Shown: positions 21,383 through 26,231 of the stretch, one piece after another
Layout: each line of letters begins with the position of its first letter
How positions within the stretch are numbered: the first letter of the stretch is position 1
Assembly: GCA_052143655.1 (NCBI GenBank)
Contig: JBKQSL010000102.1
Location: forward strand, 1 to 26,231
Length of the DNA stretch: 26,231 nucleotides
DNA from: CAVSUR01 sp052143655
GTDB lineage: Bacteria > Actinomycetota > Actinomycetes > Streptosporangiales > Streptosporangiaceae
Reading direction: 5' to 3'
The notes under the pieces: generated by a model
The model's database searches: none
The model's input: the letters and a program-made list of their open reading frames with translations, nothing else
Told to the model about the DNA's origin: nothing
Made by a program: the position numbers and the translations under genes

Positions 21383-22849
21383 CTAGTCGGTGGAGGCGCG
21401 GCGGCGGCGGCGCGCCACCTGGCGGACGATGGCTGCGGTGCCGATGACCGCGACCGTGCCGGCCGCGGCGGTGATCGTGGCGTCCTTCTTGTCGATCCGC
21501 CGCCCGGCCACCGCGTGCCGCCCGGCCCGCTCGTCGAGCAGCGCCCGCAGCGCAGCGGCATTGTCGTAGCAGGGCTGCCACCCGGCCGCGCGCAGCCGCT
21601 CGCAGTCGACCACCCACGGGTACACCATGAATTGCAGGTCGTTGACGGGGGCCGGGGTTATCCCCGCGCGGTGCAGCCGGGCCGCGGTGCCGAAGGTGAG
21701 CGCGGCTGGCAGCTCGATCACGTGCATCCCGGACAGCTCCTCGAGCTGGTCGCGCTCCAGCCAGTCGTCGCAGCCGACCGCGAACTCGCCGGTGACCTCG
21801 CCGACCGCGGCGAGCTCCAGCGCCGACACCAGGTCATCGAGGTGGCAGAACTGCCATCGGGGCGCGCAGGCTTTCACCGCCAGCAGCCTGGGCGCCTCGA
21901 AATGCCGCGTCACCAGCGTGTCCAGCCCGCCCCCGACGAGCGCGGCGGGGCGGACCACGGTGACGGACATGCCCGGGTGGATGCGCGGAGCGCGCTCTGC
22001 GAGCTGCTCGATCTCCAGCAGGTCACCGATCACGCTGCCGTCCGGATCGGCGCGCAGTGGCGCCCTCTCCGGCAGCGGCACCGGATTGTCGGGCCGCGCA
22101 CCGTAGACCATTGCGCTAGTCACCAGCACGACCCGGCTGACCGCGCCCGCTGCGGCGGCGGTCAGCACGGTCTGCGCGCCGCGGACGTTGAACGCCCGGC
22201 GGGTCTTGCGGTCGGCGTCCGGCGACAGGTCGAGATCGGTGTGCACGATGACGTCCACGCCCGCCAGCCGGCCGGCCAGCACGGGATCGCGGACGTCCAC
22301 CACCCGCCAGGTCACCCCGGCCACCTCGCCCCGGTGGTCGTCGATGGCGATGACCTTGCCGACCCGGTCGCTGGCCACCAGCCGGGTAGCCAGCCGCTGG
22401 CCGAGCCCGTGCGCGGCGCCGGTCACGGCGACCACGGGCCCCGCGCCGCGGGCCGCCTTGCCCCGGCTGCGGCGGGCCTCCCGGCCGCGCCGCGGCGCGG
22501 CTTCCTGCGGCCCGGAACGCCTGGCCTGGGCGCTGGCGGGCGGCTGCGAATCCGTCCGGGCATCCTCGGCGGGCTCGGCGGGCTCGGCGGGCTCGGCGGG
22601 CTCGGCGGGCTCGGCGGGCTCGGCGGGCTCGGCGGGCAGCGTGCCCGGGCCTGGCGGCTGCGGAGAGCCCTGAGCGACCGCGCCGTCGCGCGGCGCGCGA
22701 CGGCCCGCGGCCGGAATGTCACCGCCAGCGTCCGGGCTGAGCTGCGCGTCCGGGCTGAGCTGGGCGTCCGCGCGGTCGCCTGGTGCCCGCCGAGCCCGCT
22801 GCGGGTGCTGGCTGCGCTGTGCGCGAACCTTGGCCTCTGGCTTGCTCAC
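21383..22849 (-). CDS. Atypical SDR / NAD-dependent epimerase-like protein with PAE-repeat N-terminus
   Basis: A 488-aa protein. The first 137 residues are low-complexity and probably disordered: an AQLSPD duplication at 29-40, eight PAE repeats at 72-95, then Arg-rich sequence. A Rossmann domain follows with VVAVTGAAHGLGQRLATRL (139-157, TGxxxGxG nucleotide loop), IDD (acidic strand end, 169-171) and RVVLVTSAMVYGARPD (239-253). The YxxxK pair of active SDR enzymes is not found where expected (VIGDLLEIE at 273-281), so it may bind NAD(P) without being a normal dehydrogenase. One hydrophobic segment (about 454-472) and a poly-Arg end (RRRRRA) suggest C-terminal membrane anchoring. Divergent from the zincin gene at 22924. 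Function unknown. Confidence 0.8.
   Translation of the reverse strand: MSKPEAKVRAQRSQHPQRARRAPGDRADAQLSPDAQLSPDAGGDIPAAGRRAPRDGAVAQGSPQPPGPGTLPAEPAEPAEPAEPAEPAEPAEPAEDARTDSQPPASAQARRSGPQEAAPRRGREARRSRGKAARGAGPVVAVTGAAHGLGQRLATRLVASDRVGKVIAIDDHRGEVAGVTWRVVDVRDPVLAGRLAGVDVIVHTDLDLSPDADRKTRRAFNVRGAQTVLTAAAAGAVSRVVLVTSAMVYGARPDNPVPLPERAPLRADPDGSVIGDLLEIEQLAERAPRIHPGMSVTVVRPAALVGGGLDTLVTRHFEAPRLLAVKACAPRWQFCHLDDLVSALELAAVGEVTGEFAVGCDDWLERDQLEELSGMHVIELPAALTFGTAARLHRAGITPAPVNDLQFMVYPWVVDCERLRAAGWQPCYDNAAALRALLDERAGRHAVAGRRIDKKDATITAAAGTVAVIGTAAIVRQVARRRRRASTD
22565..22636. repeat. Eight exact copies of a 9-bp tandem repeat
   Basis: Eight perfect direct copies of CTCGGCGGG on the plus strand, in frame in the minus-strand SDR-like gene, where they encode Pro-Ala-Glu eight times. 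The copies are identical at DNA level, so the array is probably young and able to change copy number by slippage without breaking the frame. Confidence 0.95.
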
Positions 22850-22923
22850 CGCCCACCGCTCCTGGGATAACTTGGCAAACGTGATCCTTGCATCGTGCCC
22901 ATACTGCCTGAGAGGCCGCGCAC

Positions 22924-24405
22924 ATGGCTGACCCTCCCTTTGGCTTTGGCCTGCCCGGCAAGCCCGGCGAGGAATCCGGCGGCTCGTCTGGCGGCGGATC
23001 TGGCTCGGGCGGCGGGCCCGGCGGACCCGCTGGCGGCGGCCCGCTCGGACCCCTGGGACCGCTCGGGGACCCGCAGCAGTTCGCCGAGGCGCTGCGCCAG
23101 TTCGCCGACCTGATGGCCTGGCAGGGCGGCCCGGTCAACTGGGACCTGGCGAAGAACATCGCCCGGCAGACGGTCGCCGCGGCAGGCGATCCGAGCATCC
23201 TGGCCGGCGAGCGCGACAAGGTCGTCGACGCGATCAGGCTGGCAGACCTGTGGCTGGAGGATGCGACCAGCTGGCCGACCGGAATCCGCGCGGCGCAGGC
23301 GTGGAGCCGGTCGGAGTGGGTCGAGGCGACCCTGCCGGTGTGGTCGAAGCTGTGCGACCCGATCGCGGCCCGCGCGGTCGACGCGATGAGCGGCATGCTG
23401 AGCGCTGACCCGGACGAACTGGCTGCCGGGCTGCCGCCGGAGATGCGCTCGACGATGGCGGCGATGACCAGCGGGCTGGGCGGGTTCGGCGGGCTGGGCG
23501 AGATGATGCGCCGGATCGGCGGCATGATGGTCGGCGGCCAGACCGGCGCGGCGGTGGGCGCGCTGGCGCAGGAGGTGGTCAGCTCCACTGACGTCGGGCT
23601 GCCGCTCGGCCCGGCAGGCACGGCGGCGCTGCTGCCGGGCGGGGTGGCCGCGTTCGGCGAGGGACTGAACGTCGGCCTGGACGAGGTGCGGCTGTTCCTG
23701 GCCCTGCGGGAGGCCGCGCATCACCGGCTGTTCGCCCACGTGCCATGGCTGCGGACCCGGCTGCTCGGCGCGGTCGAGGACTACGCCCGCGGCATCACGG
23801 TGGATGCCGCGGCGCTGCGCGACGCGATGCCGCAGATCGATCCGTCGAACCCTGAGGCGCTGAACGAGGCACTGTCGGGCGCGGCCCTGTTCCAGCCCGA
23901 GGACACGCCTGAGCAGAAGGCGGCACTGACCCGGCTTGAGACCCTGCTCGCGCTGGTGGAGGGCTGGGTCGCCACCGTGGTCGAGGACGCGGCCGGCGAA
24001 CGGCTCCCGCAGGCTGCCGCGCTGGCCGAGGCGATCAGGCGGCGGCGCGCCAGCGGCGGCCCGGCCGAGCGGACCTTCGCCACGCTGGTCGGGCTGGAAC
24101 TGCGGCCACGCCGGCTGCGCGAGGCGGCAGCCATCTGGCGGGAGCTGACCGCCGAGCGCGGCGTTTCCGGCCGCGACGCGGTGTGGGCTCACCCTGACCT
24201 GCTGCCCACCGCCGAGGACCTCGATGATCCCCGCGGCTTCGTGCACGGCCGCCCGGACCTGGACATCATCTCGGCCCTGGAGGCCGAGGAGCGCGACGAC
24301 GCTGACCGGGCCGCTGACGAGGCGGACGGCACGCCGGAGCCCGGTGATCAAGGGGCGGACGGCGCACCGGGATCCGACGATCCACAGGATCCGGACAGCG
24401 CCTGA
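22924..24405 (+). CDS. DUF2342 zincin-like protein (F420-associated hydrolase family)
   Basis: Cytoplasmic protein of the zincin_2/DUF2342 family, sometimes annotated as a coenzyme F420 biosynthesis-associated protein or putative hydrolase; its reaction is not known. Residues 18-50 are a Gly-rich linker. The domain starts near 50 with FAEALRQFADLM and VNWDLAKNIARQTVA. The family motif is LREAAHHRLFAHVPWL (261-276), in place of a classical HExxH. The C-terminal 70 residues are acidic. At 493 aa it is usual for the family. ATG at 22924. It is transcribed away from the SDR-like gene with 74 bases between them, which must hold both promoters, though no clear boxes are visible. Confidence 0.85.
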   Translation: MADPPFGFGLPGKPGEESGGSSGGGSGSGGGPGGPAGGGPLGPLGPLGDPQQFAEALRQFADLMAWQGGPVNWDLAKNIARQTVAAAGDPSILAGERDKVVDAIRLADLWLEDATSWPTGIRAAQAWSRSEWVEATLPVWSKLCDPIAARAVDAMSGMLSADPDELAAGLPPEMRSTMAAMTSGLGGFGGLGEMMRRIGGMMVGGQTGAAVGALAQEVVSSTDVGLPLGPAGTAALLPGGVAAFGEGLNVGLDEVRLFLALREAAHHRLFAHVPWLRTRLLGAVEDYARGITVDAAALRDAMPQIDPSNPEALNEALSGAALFQPEDTPEQKAALTRLETLLALVEGWVATVVEDAAGERLPQAAALAEAIRRRRASGGPAERTFATLVGLELRPRRLREAAAIWRELTAERGVSGRDAVWAHPDLLPTAEDLDDPRGFVHGRPDLDIISALEAEERDDADRAADEADGTPEPGDQGADGAPGSDDPQDPDSA

Positions 24406-24796
24406 CCGCTCGCCGGGACCGGCTGCCGGGCGCGCCGTGTCCACCCGGCAGGGCTGTGACCTGGGCCGGTCTGGCCGCAGCCGGACCGGCTGCGGCACAG
24501 CGCATACGCGAGCATTTCATGTCTTAGGTAGCGATCGGCGCAATTTTCCCGGTGCACAGCCGCCTGATGCCGTTGATCCTGGTAACAGCCCCGGCCGAGC
24601 GGCCGGCTGCGGATGTGCACAGCCGCGTGCACCTGGCGCGCACAGGAACACGCCGCCTGCTCCACACGATGTGCACAGCGTTATCCACAGCCTGTGGTGG
24701 AACGGCTGCGGCGGGTCTCCAGGCGCCCCCGTTCCGGCGGGCTCACGGCTCCCTGACGGCCGCCGGAGTGTCGGTCCCGGCTGGCACGCTGCTCCC
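24406..24796. other. 391-base spacer with a DnaA box and GTGCACAGC repeats
   Basis: No gene supported. It holds a consensus DnaA box TTATCCACA at 24681-24689, a palindrome CCACAG-C-CTGTGG at 24685-24697, and three GTGCACAGC motifs (24552-24560, 24615-24623 and 24671-24679). Two of these sit in identical GATGTGCACAGC contexts (24612-24623 and 24668-24679). The 24520-24550 part is AT-rich for this genome. The spacer ends at the ATG of the ThiF-like gene. Confidence 0.6.
24681..24689 (+). promoter_or_regulatory. Consensus DnaA box
   Basis: TTATCCACA, an exact match to the E. coli-type 9-mer. It stands alone as a perfect box, about 110 bases upstream of the ThiF-like gene, and overlaps the CCACAG/CTGTGG palindrome. 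Confidence 0.5.
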
Positions 24797-25726
24797 ATGA
24801 GACCCGCGCTGAAGGCCGGCCTGCTGCCTGTCTGGCGCGGCCGCGACACCCTTCAGCTAGGCATCGATCCGCACCGGGCGATCGCGCTGACCGGGATGGC
24901 CGGGGCGTGCTGGCTGCTCGGCTTGCTGGACGGCAGCCGGGACCGGGAGCAGGTGCTCGCCGCCGCCCGGGAGCACGGGATGCCCGGGCCTGTCGCCGAG
25001 CGGATTCTTGACGTGCTGGCGGCCGCGGGCGCACTCGACGACTTTCCCGCGGGCACGGTCCGGGCCATCCCCGCCGAGCGGCGTGCCCAGCTCGCAGCTG
25101 AGCTGGCCGCGGTCTCGCTGGCCCGCGGCGACTGCGACGGCGGCGCGAGCGCGCTCGCGCGTCGGCGGGCCGCCGGGGTTCAGATCGGCGGCCGGAGCCG
25201 GATCGGCCCGGTCATCGCCGAGATCCTGACTGCCGCCGGAGTGGGCGCGGTCACCGTCTGCGCCCCCCGCGAGCCGGGAGGGACCGGGCCGGGCGAGCCG
25301 ACGCTCGTCGTCCTGACTGACCGGCCGCCGCCGGAGGAGATCGCCCGCCTGATGGAACGCCGGGTGCCGCACCTCGCGGTCGCGGCGGCGGAAGCGATCG
25401 GCGTCGTCGGGCCGCTGGTGCTCCCGGGCCGGACCGCATGCTTGCGCTGCCAGGACTTCACCCGGGCCGACCGGGACCCGGCCTGGCCGCTGATCCTGGC
25501 CCAGCTGCCCGGCCGCGAGCCAGCCGCCCCGGCCTGCGACGCCGCTCTCGCCGCAGCCGTCGCCGCGCATGCCGCCGCCCAGGCCCTCGGCTACCTCGAC
25601 CGTGCCCCGGTACCGCCCGCCGCCGTGAACGGAACCCTCGAACTAGTCCCGCCCAGCTGGCAATGGCGGCGCCGCACCTGGCCCCCGCACCCCGCCTGCA
25701 CCTGCGGCAGCCAGCCCCCGGCGTAA
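24797..25726 (+). CDS. ThiF/E1-like protein, actinobacterial type, 309 aa
   Basis: Member of the ThiF/MoeB/HesA-like group that in actinobacteria is often named TOMM-leader-binding-like or ThiF family protein. Its role here is unknown. A degenerate N-terminal domain (1-125) has a winged-helix-like stretch (DREQVLAAAREHGM). Next come a Rossmann-like part with IGPVIAEILTAAGVGAVTV (136-154) and a C-terminal metal site built from CLRC (Cys215, Cys218) and CTC (Cys301, Cys303), as in the zinc site of E1-like enzymes. The usual GxGxxG nucleotide loop and catalytic Cys are not evident, so it may not be a true activating enzyme. The ATG at 24797 is the first that fits; open frame continues upstream without protein character. 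No leader peptide or cyclase gene is nearby. Confidence 0.7.
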   Translation: MRPALKAGLLPVWRGRDTLQLGIDPHRAIALTGMAGACWLLGLLDGSRDREQVLAAAREHGMPGPVAERILDVLAAAGALDDFPAGTVRAIPAERRAQLAAELAAVSLARGDCDGGASALARRRAAGVQIGGRSRIGPVIAEILTAAGVGAVTVCAPREPGGTGPGEPTLVVLTDRPPPEEIARLMERRVPHLAVAAAEAIGVVGPLVLPGRTACLRCQDFTRADRDPAWPLILAQLPGREPAAPACDAALAAAVAAHAAAQALGYLDRAPVPPAAVNGTLELVPPSWQWRRRTWPPHPACTCGSQPPA

Positions 25727-25914
25727 GCCGCGCCGCTGCTGCCCATCATCAAGGGCGCTTATCCTGCCCACCCAGGCCGCCCGTCTCGTCATCCGTAGCC
25801 TGGCTATTGCCCCTTACCTGCCTTCCAGCCCAGCTCGGGCTTCGGTTGCCCTGCCTGTGCAGGACAGGACTCCAGCATGGTGAGGGCGCGACGGGCTGGA
25901 CCGCCTCGAAGCGG
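25727..25914. other. Spacer between convergent genes
   Basis: Less than 200 bases after the ThiF-like stop. No frame or RNA is recognised before the hairpin at 25915. Confidence 0.3.
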
Positions 25915-25951
25915 CCAGGGCCCCCGCCCCGTGGTACGGCGAGGGCCCTGG
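25915..25951. terminator. Strong hairpin between convergent genes, probable bidirectional terminator
   Basis: Nine-base perfect stem CCAGGGCCC / GGGCCCTGG at 25915-25923 and 25943-25951 with a 19-base loop. It sits 15 bases beyond the stop of the minus-strand lectin gene and downstream of the plus-strand ThiF-like gene. There is no T-run, as is common for actinobacterial terminators. Confidence 0.65.
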
Positions 25952-25966
25952 AGCCTCAGCGGAGCG

Positions 25967-26231
25967 TCAGGTGCCGGACCACTTCTGGTTGGCGGTGTCC
26001 TTGCAGGCCTGGATGACCTGCACGGTGCCGGCGGTCTTGCTGCTGCCGGGGTCGGTCAGGCACAGCCCGTTGGACTTGAGCACGTACTCCCCGTTGGACG
26101 GGTGCGTCCACGTCTCGGTGCTCGCGCCCTTGCAGTTGGTGATCGACACCTTGGACCCCGAGCCGCCCGTGTCCGACAGGCACAGCCCGAACACATGCAG
26201 TTCGCTGCTGGAGTACGACCACTTCTGCGCG
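25967..26231 (-). CDS. Ricin-type beta-trefoil lectin domain, C-terminal end (5' part outside window)
   Basis: Last 87 residues of a longer protein, probably a secreted enzyme or lectin binding galactose- or xylan-type glycans. The repeat pattern is clear: QKWS at the very edge, then LCLSDTGGSGSKVSITNC and TETWTH, then NGLCLTDPGSSKTAGTVQVI and QACKDTANQKWSGT, followed by TGA at 25967-25969. These are QxW-type units with paired Cys (LCL ... C). The frame runs off the window, so the catalytic or signal part is not visible. Such domains usually sit at the C-terminus of exported glycosidases. The gene ends against the hairpin at 25915-25951. Confidence 0.85.
   Translation of the reverse strand, partial: AQKWSYSSSELHVFGLCLSDTGGSGSKVSITNCKGASTETWTHPSNGEYVLKSNGLCLTDPGSSKTAGTVQVIQACKDTANQKWSGT

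Noticed and set aside
22565..22636. CRISPR-like array
   Set aside because: The 9-bp units are directly abutting with no spacers and are in frame in a coding region.
22846..24498. Minus-strand frame of 550 codons
   Set aside because: Antisense to the DUF2342 gene, whose protein has recognisable family motifs; the antisense product does not.
24406..24796. Replication origin
   Set aside because: Only one exact DnaA box, no long AT-rich unwinding element and no dnaA/dnaN nearby.

Overview
The window is high-GC actinobacterial chromosome (Actinomycetota). The evidence is the GC-rich third codon positions, frequent GTG starts, and actinobacterial families such as DprE1, the fused FO synthase CofGH/FbiC, UPF0182, the DUF2342 zincin and YlbL. 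The mix suggests a filamentous or Streptosporangiales-like lineage rather than Mycobacterium, but the genus cannot be fixed from sequence alone. No RNA gene or CRISPR array was seen.

Layout. 1-663: 3' part of an ABC-2 export permease. 851-1559: a VapBC-type toxin-antitoxin (TA) operon with a leaderless-looking promoter next to a 26-bp palindrome. 1560-4441: a scrambled accessory region. It holds a frameshifted VOC/glyoxalase relic joined to the 3' tail of an IS982-family element, then a lower-GC island carrying a BrnT/ribbon-helix-helix TA-like pair and a DUF6941-like gene, then a second, internally deleted and catalytically dead IS982 copy in opposite orientation. The two IS tails form a 41-bp perfect inverted repeat around the island. 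The dead IS abuts, and probably supplies, the stop codon of dprE1.

4439-12701, all minus strand: dprE1 (arabinan precursor synthesis), cofGH/fbiC (coenzyme F420 chromophore), and an envelope or exopolysaccharide locus. That locus has a membrane GT2 synthase of hyaluronan/cellulose-synthase type, preceded by a 39-residue membrane miniprotein and bracketed by two membrane-anchored GH26-like paralogues. Both paralogues have altered active-site surroundings. 12702-13167 is a gene-free, very AT-rich control region. 13168-16422, minus: an AlkA-like glycosylase, a sugar-1-phosphate nucleotidyltransferase and a GT4 glycosyltransferase in a tight cluster. 16579-22849, minus: UPF0182 membrane protein, YlbL-type PDZ/Lon-like protease, MoaE and an atypical SDR protein with an eight-copy PAE repeat. 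22924-25726, plus: DUF2342 zincin-like protein and a ThiF-like protein, separated by a spacer with a consensus DnaA box and repeated GTGCACAGC motifs. 25967-26231, minus: 3' end of a ricin-type lectin gene.

How it fits together. The core genes are mainly envelope and cofactor functions: DprE1, nucleotide-sugar synthesis, glycosyltransferases, a polysaccharide synthase with apparent partner hydrolases, F420 and molybdopterin. The accessory region looks like repeated IS and TA gene traffic just downstream of dprE1. The best candidate for an under-described system is the GH26-like / 39-aa membrane protein / GT2 / GH26-like locus at 8638-12701.
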